Origin: Pontixanthobacter aquaemixtae
GTDB lineage: Bacteria > Pseudomonadota > Alphaproteobacteria > Sphingomonadales > Sphingomonadaceae
Direction: 5' to 3'
Length of the DNA: 64,000 nucleotides
Assembly (NCBI RefSeq): GCF_009827395.1
Contig: NZ_WTYX01000001.1
Coordinates: 336,001-400,000, forward strand
Shown here one piece after another: positions 27,808 to 35,742 of this stretch. The translations under genes and the position numbers were made by a program. The notes below the pieces were generated by a model. It was not told the DNA's origin, did no database searches, and was given only the letters and a program-made list of their open reading frames with translations. The stretch's first letter is position 1. Each line of letters begins with the position of its first letter.

Positions 27808-27882
27808 CTAGAGCGCCGGATCGTCTTGCCAATACCTTGCAGGGCCGCGACCACATCGTGGGGGCGAGAGCAATAGTTTCGC
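27808..27882 (-). pseudogene. Decayed copy of the DNA glycosylase 3' end (spacer 2)
   Basis: The minus-strand reading ends RCGRGPARYWQDDPAL and TAG, matching spacer 1 closely and the intact glycosylase tail more distantly ([10 protein letters not shown] ... DNPAL). It lies 16 nt after the stop of copy 2, convergent with it, exactly as the intact glycosylase gene lies 12 nt after copy 4. Confidence 0.6.
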
Positions 27883-27933
27883 CCTTGCTGTGGGAATGGG
27901 TGTTATCTGTAGACCATCGAAGAGGGAAAATTC

Positions 27934-28074
27934 GTGTCTATCAAAGAGAAAAAGTTGATCGAATCGAAGCGTTGGACAAAGCTAAAAGTTACTGCGACAA
28001 CGCCGGTGAAGGCAGCCTGTGGCGGGTTCATTTATAGTCCATCGGTAGAGAATGCGGTTTACTATACGTCTTGA
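27934..28074 (+). CDS. RiPP-precursor-like peptide, array copy 3 (leader diverged)
   Basis: The 46-residue peptide starts with GTG and has the same RBS. The leader has lost key residues: WSKPEV is WTKLKV, and TRGG is ACGG (Thr and Arg lost, GG kept). The proposed core GFIYSPSVENAVYYTS is close to that of copy 1 and keeps Glu9 and the Tyr-Tyr tail. The frame is open, so it may still be made, but processing that depends on the P or the T would be impaired. It may be a decaying copy or one with changed specificity. Confidence 0.68.
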   Translation: MSIKEKKLIESKRWTKLKVTATTPVKAACGGFIYSPSVENAVYYTS

Positions 28075-28088
28075 GCTGTATTCTTCCG

Positions 28089-28122
28089 GCAAGAGCACCG
28101 GATTAACACAGAATCGCGAGCG
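28089..28122 (-). pseudogene. Short remnant of the DNA glycosylase 3' end (spacer 3)
   Basis: The plus-strand stretch from GCAAGAGCACCGGATTAAC to AATCGCGAGCG matches in order the block at the intact gene end (CAAAGCCGGATTG ... GATCGCGAGCG, 28395-28433). It is more decayed than spacers 1 and 2, with a deletion in the middle. The position after a peptide gene stop is the same. Confidence 0.45.
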
Positions 28123-28204
28123 AATGGTGCGTGTGCGAACGCTTACGCTCGACATTGTTTTCGATCAAAAGAGCTTGAAATTTCAATTGAAGAGGGACAA
28201 TTTT

Positions 28205-28378
28205 ATGCCAGATAAAGATTTTGAGGCAGTGAGTTTGACGCGCAATTCCGTCGCACCTGCCCCTAAGAAGGTTTGGGCGAAGCCAATTGTAGAGCGCACT
28301 GCGGCGGTCAGCCGCACCAGAGGTGGTATTGTCAAGGGTACACCGAAAGAAGCAGGATTTGTTTACGCCATGTCGTGA
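28205..28378 (+). CDS. RiPP-precursor-like peptide, array copy 4 (longer, divergent)
   Basis: The 57-residue peptide starts with ATG after GAAGAGGG. Its N-terminal 20 residues are unlike copies 1-3, but the recognition block is kept (VWAKPIV, then SRTRG). The proposed core is GIVKGTPKEAGFVYAMS: Gly1, Glu9, aromatic residues in the tail, final Ser. It adjoins the intact DNA glycosylase gene, 12 nt away and convergent, so it may represent the ancestral unit of the array. Conservation of W-x-K-P-x-V, TRGG and Glu9 in a copy this diverged argues for selection on these positions. Confidence 0.74.
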   Translation: MPDKDFEAVSLTRNSVAPAPKKVWAKPIVERTAAVSRTRGGIVKGTPKEAGFVYAMS

Positions 28379-28390
28379 TCGGGAACGGCC

Positions 28391-29008
28391 TTACAAAGCC
28401 GGATTGTCATAACAATGCCAACTAAAGATCGCGAGCGCGCCGCGATGCGGGCTGTAAGGCGCGGCAAGTACGCGCGCGTGTTTTTCTGATGGCCTCTCGG
28501 GCAATTCCATAATCTTGTGCATGGCCGCTTGTACGGCCAGATCGCCTGCGGGGAAGATGTCTGCGCGTCCTTCTGCGAAGAGCAGGTAAATCTCGGCAGA
28601 CCAGCGCCCGATGCCTTTGATTTTGGTCAGCTCGGCAATCGCCTCCTCATCATCGGCGGGAAGATTATCAAGCTGTAACTCCTCGCTGACAACCAGCTCG
28701 CACAAAGAGCGGGCATAGCCTTGCTTTTGGCGCGACAGGCCGCAAGCACGCAGGGCATCGAAATCCCGCGACAGCAATTCATCGGGGGCGATGTCCTCTC
28801 CCAATTCAATTTCCAGCTTGTTCCAAACAGAAGATGCCGCGGCGACGCTGACCTGTTGCCCGACAATGGTGCGCAGCAGCGTGCGATAGCCGGTCGGGCG
28901 AATGCGCGGCTCGGGATATCCGCAGGCTTTCAGCGCTTCACCAAAGGCAGGATCGACGGAGGCTGCGTGGTCCACCCCTTGCTTGATCTGATCCTTCGTT
29001 AAGCCCAT
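28391..29008 (-). CDS. alkA: DNA-3-methyladenine glycosylase II (AlkA/HhH-GPD family)
   Basis: The 205-residue product removes alkylated bases from DNA. The helix-hairpin-helix is [16 protein letters not shown] (about 127-142), and the catalytic Asp is Asp156 in FPAGDLAVQ. The N-terminal helical motif [14 protein letters not shown] is typical. It is the short form without the extra N-terminal domain of E. coli AlkA. Its last roughly 25 codons appear as decayed duplicates in the peptide-array spacers. Confidence 0.9.
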   Translation of the reverse strand: MGLTKDQIKQGVDHAASVDPAFGEALKACGYPEPRIRPTGYRTLLRTIVGQQVSVAAASSVWNKLEIELGEDIAPDELLSRDFDALRACGLSRQKQGYARSLCELVVSEELQLDNLPADDEEAIAELTKIKGIGRWSAEIYLLFAEGRADIFPAGDLAVQAAMHKIMELPERPSEKHARVLAAPYSPHRGALAIFSWHCYDNPAL

Positions 29009-29102
29009 CTTGCTGTCCTATCGCTTGCAAAACGCGGCCCCGTCTTTTAGCAGCCGCGCAAATTGGCCATTTCCGGCCAGAACTTTTCGGAGCCTGCTCA
29101 TC

Positions 29103-29420
29103 ATGCCCAAGTTAGTCGTCGTCAACCGTGATGGTGAAGAATCGTCGATTGAAGTCGGAGACGGCCTGACCATTATGGAAGCAATTCGCGACAATGGCTT
29201 TGATGAATTGCTGGCTCTGTGCGGTGGTTGCTGTTCCTGCGCAACCTGCCACGTTCATGTTGACGCTGCATTCGCTGACAAGCTTCCCGCTATGTCAGAG
29301 GATGAAGACGATCTTCTCGAAAGCTCTGATCACCGTGCGGACAATTCGCGTCTGAGCTGCCAATTGCCGTTTACGGCGGAGCTCGACGGCCTGAAAGTCA
29401 CGATCGCTCCTGAAGATTGA
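29103..29420 (+). CDS. [2Fe-2S] ferredoxin, adrenodoxin type
   Basis: The product has 105 residues. The cluster ligands fit C-x5-C-x2-C-x36-C: Cys40, Cys46, Cys49 and Cys86 ([17 protein letters not shown] and RLSCQLPF). Such ferredoxins shuttle electrons to cytochrome P450s, Rieske oxygenases or Fe-S assembly. No redox partner is adjacent, so the role is open. ATG 29103 gives the standard N terminus ([12 protein letters not shown]). Confidence 0.9.
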   Translation: MPKLVVVNRDGEESSIEVGDGLTIMEAIRDNGFDELLALCGGCCSCATCHVHVDAAFADKLPAMSEDEDDLLESSDHRADNSRLSCQLPFTAELDGLKVTIAPED

Positions 29421-29497
29421 GGCTCCGCAACAAAAAACACTTTCTTTGAAAGTGCAATTGCGTTGAATGCTGGCGCTGCGCGACCTAGTTCACGCAT

Positions 29498-30508
29498 ATG
29501 ATTACCAATATACCGCGCAAAGACGCGATTGAATTGATCGGCAATACGCCGCTGGTTTTGCTGCAAAGCGCGAGCGAAGCTGCGGGCTGCGAGATTTATG
29601 GCAAATGCGAATTCGCCAATCCCGGCGCGTCGGTTAAGGACCGCGCTGCGCTGGGCATAATCCGCGACGCGGAGGCGAGCGGCGAGCTCAAGCCCGGCGG
29701 TACGATTGTCGAAGGCACAGCTGGCAATACCGGGATCGGGATTGCGTTGGTCGCCAATGCCCTGGGCTACAAAACCATCATCGTGATGCCCGACAACCAG
29801 TCGCAGGAAAAAATGGATACGCTGCGCGCGCTGGGGGCGCAGCTGGTTTTGGTCCCGCCAACCAAATATTCCGACTGCAACCATTTCGTGCACACATCGC
29901 GCCGCTTGGCAGAGGAAACCGAGGGAGCGATCTGGGCTAACCAGTTTGACAACACCGCCAACCGCAAAGTCCATATAGAAACCACCGCGGCCGAAATCTG
30001 GGACCAGATGGAAGGCCGGATCGACGGGTTCACTTGCGCTGCCGGCACAGGCGGGACGATTGCAGGCGTTGGCCTTGGCCTCAAAGAGCGTGACGAGAAT
30101 GTGCAGATCGCGCTGACCGATCCGCATGGTGCGGCGCTGTACAGCTATTTCGCAGAGGGTGAGCTCAAATCCGAAGGGACTTCGGTCGCCGAAGGGATCG
30201 GGCAGGGCCGGATCACCGGCAATCTGGAAGGCGCACCGATCGATACGCAATTCCGTATTTCGGATGAAGAGGGTCTCGAATGGGTCGCGCGGTTGCTGCG
30301 CGAAGAGGGGATCTGCCTGGGCCTGTCTTCCGGCATCAATGTGGCGGGTGCGGTTGCTTTGGGTAAGCAGCTGGTTGCGGACGGGCGCGAAGACCCGCGC
30401 GTTGTAACCGTGCTGTGCGACACTGGTTTTCGTTACCTTTCATCGCTTTACAACGCGAAATGGCTGGAATCGAAAGGCTTGCCGGTATTCGATTGGCTCA
30501 AGAGTTAA
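29498..30508 (+). CDS. cysK: Cysteine synthase (O-acetylserine sulfhydrylase)
   Basis: The 336-residue PLP enzyme makes cysteine from O-acetylserine and sulfide. The PLP Lys is Lys47 (PGASVKDRAALGII), the phosphate loop is GTAGNTGIGIA, and the re-face glycine loop is CAAGTGGTIAGVG. Cystathionine-beta-synthase-like activity is possible in this fold, but length and motifs fit CysK. It complements the sulfate reduction operon at 59.6-63.6 kb, although the two are 30 kb apart. Confidence 0.88.
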   Translation: MITNIPRKDAIELIGNTPLVLLQSASEAAGCEIYGKCEFANPGASVKDRAALGIIRDAEASGELKPGGTIVEGTAGNTGIGIALVANALGYKTIIVMPDNQSQEKMDTLRALGAQLVLVPPTKYSDCNHFVHTSRRLAEETEGAIWANQFDNTANRKVHIETTAAEIWDQMEGRIDGFTCAAGTGGTIAGVGLGLKERDENVQIALTDPHGAALYSYFAEGELKSEGTSVAEGIGQGRITGNLEGAPIDTQFRISDEEGLEWVARLLREEGICLGLSSGINVAGAVALGKQLVADGREDPRVVTVLCDTGFRYLSSLYNAKWLESKGLPVFDWLKS

Positions 30509-30554
30509 GCGAATTCTTCTTTGACTAAGCCGCACTGTCGGCTAGATTCCACCG

Positions 30555-30899
30555 ATGGCCAATCGCTTTCTCTCGCGTATTTTGCACGGACCAACCGAAG
30601 CCCCCGACGTGCCGCTGGGCGGTACGCGCGCCGAGGCTGTTCAGCGCCTGCAAGTCGGGATTTCCGGCGTGGTGCTGATGATTATGCTGGTCTATCTGGC
30701 GGACGTCATTCGCGACCGGGCGGATGAAACCGAAGCTGCTGTGGCTCCCGAAGCGGTTGCCACTGTCGCGCCGGAGCCGACCGAAACGCCGAAAAGCGAT
30801 CCCTTGGCCGAAGCCGGGGTGGTGCCCGAACTGCCCGCTGAACCGACACCGTCGCCAACGCCAACGGCCAGCGTCCTTCGCAATCAGAACGAGCAATAA
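30555..30899 (+). CDS. Small single-pass membrane protein, unknown function
   Basis: The 114-residue product has a soluble N terminus with RILHGPTEAPDVPLGG, then a membrane helix (about 34-50, VGISGVVLMIMLVYLAD). The tail is Pro/Glu/Ala-rich and extracytoplasmic (VAPEPTETPKSDP ... PTPSPTPTASV). No family is recognised. It is 3 nt upstream of the next gene, with which it forms a two-gene unit just before the dcw cluster. Confidence 0.55.
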   Translation: MANRFLSRILHGPTEAPDVPLGGTRAEAVQRLQVGISGVVLMIMLVYLADVIRDRADETEAAVAPEAVATVAPEPTETPKSDPLAEAGVVPELPAEPTPSPTPTASVLRNQNEQ

Positions 30900-30902
30900 T
30901 TT

Positions 30903-31685
30903 GTGAAGGCGACGCGGATCGCTTTTTTTGCCGTTTGTGTGTCGCTGCTGATCGGCGCCGCGATCTGGGCATTTGCGGGTGAGCGGGCCGCACAGCCACA
31001 AACGCAATCGCAGCAGCCCAAATCTCGCGCCGGATTGATGACCTCGCTCCCGATCTACTGGAATGAAGCGGCCGGTTTGGAAGTTATGCTTTCGGATCAA
31101 ACGGAGGTGCATTGGGTAAAGGCGCGGCTCGAAGACAGCTATGAGTTGGTACCACTGGATGCATTGGCCGGCGCCGATACAACCGAGCCAAACGGGGCGT
31201 TTGCCGAACTGGATCAATTGATCCTGGCGCAACCCTACGCCTTGCCGCCGGCTGATTTGGTGGCTTTGGACGAATGGGTGCGAGGCGGCGGGAAAGTGCT
31301 GATTTTCGCCGATCCCATGCTAACCGAACACTCCGATTTTGGCCTCGGCGACAGACGCCGGCCGCAGGATATTGCAATGCTAGGCCCCATTCTGGCGCGA
31401 TGGGGATTGGAGCTTGTCTATGAAGACACGCAATCGGATGGGCCGGACACTGTTTCGCTCGGCTCGATCGATATACCCGTGCACAAATCGGGCAGATTGG
31501 AACTGGTGGAGAATGGCGGCTCTGATTGCGCCCAGTCGGCAAGCGGCGTGATCGCGCAATGCTCCATCGGACAAGGGCAGGCTGTGATAATTGCCGATGC
31601 GGCTTTGCTGGAACGCGATGCCGGCAGCCCCGCCAATGAAAAGGCGCTCAATTACATTGTCGCGAGAGCATTTGGCGGCAAGTGA
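30903..31685 (+). CDS. Membrane-anchored protein with GldG/DUF4350-like fold
   Basis: The 260-residue product starts with GTG. An N-terminal membrane anchor (about 5-25) is followed by a periplasmic domain. The segment LDEWVRGGGKVLIFADPML resembles the core of the GldG/ABC-auxiliary and DUF4350 families (strand-GGK-strand-DP), a fold that acts as an accessory to ABC-2 exporters. No ABC ATPase or permease is adjacent, so the function is unknown. It follows the small membrane protein by 3 nt and precedes the mraZ operator region. Confidence 0.55.
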   Translation: MKATRIAFFAVCVSLLIGAAIWAFAGERAAQPQTQSQQPKSRAGLMTSLPIYWNEAAGLEVMLSDQTEVHWVKARLEDSYELVPLDALAGADTTEPNGAFAELDQLILAQPYALPPADLVALDEWVRGGGKVLIFADPMLTEHSDFGLGDRRRPQDIAMLGPILARWGLELVYEDTQSDGPDTVSLGSIDIPVHKSGRLELVENGGSDCAQSASGVIAQCSIGQGQAVIIADAALLERDAGSPANEKALNYIVARAFGGK

Positions 31686-31694
31686 CTCAGATAT

Positions 31695-31751
31695 GGGGAA
31701 ATTCGGGGAATAGGCCGTCAATTCGGAGTCGTTTGTGGGGAAATCACGGGA
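31695..31751 (+). promoter_or_regulatory. Upstream MraZ-type boxes (two pairs)
   Basis: GGGGA at 31695-31699 and 31705-31709, and GGGGA at 31737-31741 with CGGGA at 31747-31751. Each pair has a 10-bp repeat period with a 5-nt spacer, as in the TGGGN-N5-TGGGN arrays bound by MraZ in E. coli. They lie about 280-330 nt before mraZ and may be an auxiliary operator. Confidence 0.45.
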
Positions 31752-31848
31752 AACCGCGCATTTTCAGGCATATTTCGGGCGAAAAGCCGCCACTATGGCA
31801 GAAATGTTAAGGATAATTATCACGTAATACCAATCATTTATCAATCAA

Positions 31849-31883
31849 TCCCCACGAAACCCTTAATTTCCCCTTCCATCCCC
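31849..31883 (-). promoter_or_regulatory. MraZ operator: four 10-bp-phased boxes
   Basis: TCCCC, ACCCT, TCCCC and TCCCC begin at 31849, 31859, 31869 and 31879, exactly 10 bp apart with 5-nt spacers. On the minus strand they read GGGGA/AGGGT. Repeats of this type and phase upstream of mraZ are the known binding sites of MraZ, which represses the dcw operon in E. coli. They lie about 145 nt before the mraZ start. Confidence 0.68.
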
Positions 31884-32025
31884 GTATTTCACGGGTTATC
31901 ACCGCTTTCCATCAGACAGTTTGTCTCGTGCTGCGCACCCAATTCCGGATGCGAGCCGCCCCTGCTTGCGCGCGGGCGGAAGCGGGCGAGGCTTGTCTGC
32001 GAAACGGGTGAGGATTGGGGATTTC

Positions 32026-32526
32026 GTGGCGGGAGTGCGGCACAGTTACAGCGGGCAAGCCTTGACCCTTCTGGGGGACAAGGACCGCTTTGTCATACCC
32101 TCCGACTTCCGCAAAATCGTAAAAGCTTCCAGCGATGACAAGCGTATCCTGTGCCTTGCCAAACATGATCGCTGGGATTGCCTGGTCGGGTTCGGCCTGT
32201 CCCGTCAGGAAGAGCTTGAAGCGCAACTGGACCGCGAAGAAGACGCCGCCCTGCGCCTTGGCCGCGATTATGACCGCGAACTGCGTTCCAATCTGCTGTT
32301 CGGATTCGAGCGGATTCCCTTTGACGATAGCGGCCGGTTCAACATGCCGGACTATCTCCGCAGCGACGGCCAGATTGAAGATATGCTGTTCTTCCGCGGT
32401 GCTGGCCAATCCTTCACGGTGTGGAACCCTGCCGTTCTGGATCAGCAAGGCAGCGACTGGAATCCGGTAAAATCCAGCTGCGCCGGTCTGGTCAAGGAAG
32501 TCGAAGCCAAGGGGAAGCGAAAATGA
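32026..32526 (+). CDS. mraZ: Transcriptional regulator / division protein MraZ
   Basis: The 166-residue product has two AbrB-like swapped-hairpin repeats. The first begins [22 protein letters not shown] and carries the D-K-x-R type signature. The second contains [16 protein letters not shown]. MraZ binds DNA upstream of its own operon. The start is uncertain: GTG 32026 fits the family length, and the frame is open farther upstream to 31921 with unlikely sequence. It overlaps rsmH by 4 nt and opens the dcw cluster. Confidence 0.87.
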   Translation: MAGVRHSYSGQALTLLGDKDRFVIPSDFRKIVKASSDDKRILCLAKHDRWDCLVGFGLSRQEELEAQLDREEDAALRLGRDYDRELRSNLLFGFERIPFDDSGRFNMPDYLRSDGQIEDMLFFRGAGQSFTVWNPAVLDQQGSDWNPVKSSCAGLVKEVEAKGKRK

Positions 32527-33500
32527 CCCCGGCAACTTCGACAGAACCCTTCGTACCGCCGCATATTCCGGTTCTGCTTGATGAAGTGGTTGCCGCGCTT
32601 GCCCCACAGCAAGGTGATGTCATCATCGACGCGACATTTGGCGCAGGCGGATATACCCGCGCGCTTCTGGATGCAGGCGCGACGGTGCACGCATTCGACC
32701 GCGATCCCGATGCGATCGCGAGCGGTGCAAAATGGCCCGAGACCAAGGAAGAACCGCCACGTCTGGTTCTGCATCCGCGCCGATTTTCGGAAATGGTCGC
32801 TGCAATGGCAGAGGCCGGGGTGAGCCGTGTTGACGGCGTCACCATGGATATCGGTGTATCATCGATGCAGCTGGATCAGGCCGATCGCGGCTTTGCCTTT
32901 TCATCCGACGGGCCGCTCGACATGCGAATGTCGCAGGATGGCGAAAGCGCGGCAGACTTTCTCAACACTGCCGAAGAAAGCACGATTGCCGATGTGCTCT
33001 ACCAATATGGGGAGGAACGCCAATCGCGCCGTGTTGCGCGGGCCATCGTCGCGGCGCGGCCGCTTTCGACCACCGGCGACTTGGCGCGGGTCGTGCGCAA
33101 AGCGCTGGGCTATCGCGCGGACGCGCAGTCAAAGCGCGCGCCCAAAGATCCTGCCACGCGCAGCTTTCAGGCGGTGCGCATCCATGTGAATGCCGAACTG
33201 GAGGAACTGCGCGAAGGGCTGACCGCGGCAGAGCACCTGCTGGGCGATGGTGGCCGTCTGGCTGTGGTGAGCTTTCACAGCCTCGAGGACCGGATCGTAA
33301 AGCGTTACCTCAAAGACGCATCATCGACTGGTGGCGGATCGCGCTATTTGCCAGAAGTAGAGCGGGCCCCCGCGATCTACACGAAGATTTCCAAGGCCAT
33401 CAAAGCGTCGGATAACGAAGTGAACGATAATCCGCGCGCCCGTTCGGCGGTGCTGCGCCACGCCATTCGCACCGATGCGAAAGCGAGGGTAGCCGCATGA
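32523..33500 (+). CDS. rsmH: 16S rRNA (cytosine1402-N4)-methyltransferase
   Basis: The 325-residue SAM enzyme (also called MraW) methylates C1402 of 16S rRNA in the ribosomal P site. The SAM motif is [17 protein letters not shown], and conserved MraW motifs are [16 protein letters not shown] and [14 protein letters not shown]. The ATG lies inside the mraZ stop (ATGA), and its own stop overlaps the ftsL start in the same way. Confidence 0.96.
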   Translation: MTPATSTEPFVPPHIPVLLDEVVAALAPQQGDVIIDATFGAGGYTRALLDAGATVHAFDRDPDAIASGAKWPETKEEPPRLVLHPRRFSEMVAAMAEAGVSRVDGVTMDIGVSSMQLDQADRGFAFSSDGPLDMRMSQDGESAADFLNTAEESTIADVLYQYGEERQSRRVARAIVAARPLSTTGDLARVVRKALGYRADAQSKRAPKDPATRSFQAVRIHVNAELEELREGLTAAEHLLGDGGRLAVVSFHSLEDRIVKRYLKDASSTGGGSRYLPEVERAPAIYTKISKAIKASDNEVNDNPRARSAVLRHAIRTDAKARVAA

Positions 33501-34033
33501 TCCGGACCGGTAGCCGTCTCCGTCAAATCGGATGGGCCGTAGCGCTCAGCCTGTGCGTGACCGGATTTGTCGCGCTGACATTCCGTGTCAATGCGGTCAA
33601 AAGCGAGGTCCGCTTGGCAGAGCGCGAGATTGTCGCTTTGGAGCGCGAAAAAGAGATTCTCGAGATCGAGTTCCAAACCCGCGCAAGCCAGCAGCAACTG
33701 GCAAATTGGAATCGCGTGGAATTTGGATATCAGGCCCCCGAAGCCAGCCAATATCTCGAAAACGAACGCCAACTTGCCAGCCTGGGCATGCCGCGCAGCG
33801 CCGATGCACCCGATCCGATCCGCGTTGCGCTTGCGCCGGTGGAAGGCGAAGAAGGCGGATTTCCGGACTTTGTTTCGCCGATAACCGGCGAACCGGCGCA
33901 AGCCAAAGAGATCGAGCAATCGGGCGAAACCGAGAAGCCAGAAAGCAATCCGATGTCGGCGCCGCGTTCGCTGTCCGATCGTCTCGCCCGCGATAACCCG
34001 ATTGGCCGGCAAATTGGCAGGGCCAAGGAATGA
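33497..34033 (+). CDS. ftsL: Cell division protein FtsL-like
   Basis: The 178-residue product is assigned mainly by position and layout. It has a short cytoplasmic tail, one membrane helix (about 12-30) and a heptad-rich coiled coil (about 35-70, [20 protein letters not shown]). The extended Pro/Glu-rich C terminus (about 100-178) is longer than in E. coli FtsL (121 aa) but is common in alphaproteobacteria. FtsL with FtsB and FtsQ activates the FtsWI septal synthase. It overlaps both neighbours by 4 nt. Confidence 0.82.
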   Translation: MIRTGSRLRQIGWAVALSLCVTGFVALTFRVNAVKSEVRLAEREIVALEREKEILEIEFQTRASQQQLANWNRVEFGYQAPEASQYLENERQLASLGMPRSADAPDPIRVALAPVEGEEGGFPDFVSPITGEPAQAKEIEQSGETEKPESNPMSAPRSLSDRLARDNPIGRQIGRAKE

Positions 34034-35742
34034 GTCTGGCCGCCGTCAAAACCGCATTTTCGGGCGGAGGAGTCAATCTGACCACGCTGCGGCAGCATTC
34101 GCTCAATGTTGCGCGCTTGCGGGTGCTGTGGGTGGCAATCATTTTTGGCTGCGTCGCGACAGCAGCTGTCGCTCGGATCAGCTATCTGGGGGTTAGCGAC
34201 AACGTTACCCGCACTGCCTCGCTCGAAGATGCTTTACTGCCCCCGCGCGGCGAATTGACCGATCGCAACGATGTGCCCTTGGCGCGCGCATTTCCCGCCT
34301 ATGCGCTGTGGTACAATCCCAAAGCCATGGGTGATCCGAAGGACCCACTCGTGCGAAGCGCGCGTGAAGTAGCGACCGATCTGGAGGCGATTTTCCCCGG
34401 GCTCGACGTTGAAGCGACAGCCGAGAAATTGGCGTCGGGCAAGCCCGGCTACCTCCAGCGCCGCGTTTTGCCAGAACAGGCCAACAAGGTTATGGCGCTT
34501 GGCGAGCTTTCGCTTGAGCTACCGCGCGAAACCGACCGTCACTATCCGCAAGGATCGATGGGCGCGCATGTTCTGGGCTATGTCGATGCCGAGGGGCGCG
34601 GCCAGGTCGGGATGGAGCAGGTTCTCGATGACCGGCTAATGGATCCCGCAATGCGCGGAACGCCGGTGGCTTTGTCGATTGATCTGCGTGCGCAAGGCGC
34701 GCTTGAGGACGAGCTTCGTCGCGGGATGCTGGCCACCAACGCAAAGGGCGCGGCGGGCATTGTCCTCGATGTGGACACGGGCGAAGTGATGGCGCTGGCC
34801 TCTCTGCCTGAATTCGACCCCAACAAGATCACGGCAGATGGCGCGAACCACATGTTCAACCGCGTCACCAATCAGGTGTATGAACTTGGCTCGACGTTCA
34901 AGCCGCTGACTGTTGCAGCGGCGATTGATGCGGGTGTCGTGCGCGATTTCGGGCGGCGGTATGACGCGTCTGACGTCAAAGTCGGCGGCGCCACGATCAA
35001 GGACGGGCACTTTATTGGCAATCATCTGAATGTTGCCGAGACCCTGATTCATTCGTCGAACACTGTTAGTGCCCGCATCGCGGACGAGTTGGGCGAACCG
35101 AAATTGCGCCAGTCGCTTGTCGATTTGGGGCTGAGCGAGCGTCCGGAAATCGAACTTCCGGCACGCGGCCATCCGATTTGGCATGAAAAATGGGGCCGGC
35201 TGCGGACCATGAATGTCGGCTTCGGCCACGGTATTGCAGTGACACCGCTCCATCTGGCCAGCGCATATGCGGCGATGGTCAATGGCGGAACCTGGCGTCC
35301 GGCCACCATGTACCGTTTGGCACCGGGCACTGCACCCAAAGGGCGCCGCGTTTTCAAAGCATCCACTTCGTCACGCATGCGCCAATTGCTGCGCATGATC
35401 GCCGTTTATGGCACGGGTAAGAATGCCGATGCCGAGGGTTTCCGCGTTGGCGGTAAAACGGGCAGCGCAGAGAAACCGGGGCGGGGCGGCTATCGCGAGA
35501 CAACGCTGGTTTCGACTTTTGCAGCCGCCTTCCCGATGGATAAACCGCGCTATGTCGTGGTCGCTATGCTTGACGAACCCAAGGGAACCACAGCGAGCTC
35601 TTTCCAGCGCACCGCCGCTTGGAATGCGGCCCCTATCGTGGGCAAGCTGGTTCCGCGGATCGGGCCGATCCTTGGCGTGCGGCCCGATACCTCGCGCGAT
35701 ATCGATCTCAGCGATCTGCAACCCTTGATTGGGGCGAACTGA
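34030..35742 (+). CDS. ftsI: Septal peptidoglycan transpeptidase FtsI (PBP3)
   Basis: The 570-residue class B penicillin-binding protein has an N-terminal membrane anchor (about 32-50), a pedestal domain and a transpeptidase domain. Active-site motifs are Ser288-x-x-Lys291 (ELGSTFKPLT), Ser-Ser-Asn at about 342-344 (IHSSNTVSARI) and Lys476-Thr-Gly (GGKTGSAEKPG). It crosslinks septal wall as partner of FtsW. Start and stop overlap ftsL and murE. Confidence 0.95.
   Translation: MSLAAVKTAFSGGGVNLTTLRQHSLNVARLRVLWVAIIFGCVATAAVARISYLGVSDNVTRTASLEDALLPPRGELTDRNDVPLARAFPAYALWYNPKAMGDPKDPLVRSAREVATDLEAIFPGLDVEATAEKLASGKPGYLQRRVLPEQANKVMALGELSLELPRETDRHYPQGSMGAHVLGYVDAEGRGQVGMEQVLDDRLMDPAMRGTPVALSIDLRAQGALEDELRRGMLATNAKGAAGIVLDVDTGEVMALASLPEFDPNKITADGANHMFNRVTNQVYELGSTFKPLTVAAAIDAGVVRDFGRRYDASDVKVGGATIKDGHFIGNHLNVAETLIHSSNTVSARIADELGEPKLRQSLVDLGLSERPEIELPARGHPIWHEKWGRLRTMNVGFGHGIAVTPLHLASAYAAMVNGGTWRPATMYRLAPGTAPKGRRVFKASTSSRMRQLLRMIAVYGTGKNADAEGFRVGGKTGSAEKPGRGGYRETTLVSTFAAAFPMDKPRYVVVAMLDEPKGTTASSFQRTAAWNAAPIVGKLVPRIGPILGVRPDTSRDIDLSDLQPLIGAN

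Larger units (their letters stand above)
27353..28378 (+). repeat. Tandem array of four paralogous peptide genes
   Basis: Starts are spaced 282, 283 and 271 nt apart (27369, 27651, 27934, 28205). Each gene has the same ribosome binding site GAAGAGGG, 7-8 nt before the start (27353, 27636, 27919, 28189). The spacers before copies 2 and 3 are closely similar over about 120 nt, including a 28-nt identical block (27530-27557 and 27812-27839). The spacer before copy 4 is more diverged. The array lies between the divergent S9 peptidase gene and the convergent DNA glycosylase gene. Confidence 0.9.

Noticed and set aside
27353-28378. CRISPR-like or simple tandem repeat
   Set aside because: The repeat unit is about 280 nt and codes for peptides with conserved start signals and frames; spacers are not unique short inserts.
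27369-28378. Complete lasso-peptide gene cluster
   Set aside because: No B, C or D-type maturation or export gene lies in the window; neighbouring genes are an S9 peptidase and a DNA glycosylase. Only precursor-like genes can be supported.
29440-29456. Hairpin CACTTTC-TTT-GAAAGTG after the ferredoxin gene
   Set aside because: The T-run would lie on the minus strand only, and no minus-strand gene ends there; on the plus strand no T-tract follows.
31952-31978. GC-rich hairpin between the MraZ boxes and mraZ as a riboswitch or attenuator
   Set aside because: It has a large loop and no T-tract or alternative pairing; its sequence is compatible with an extended mraZ 5' region.
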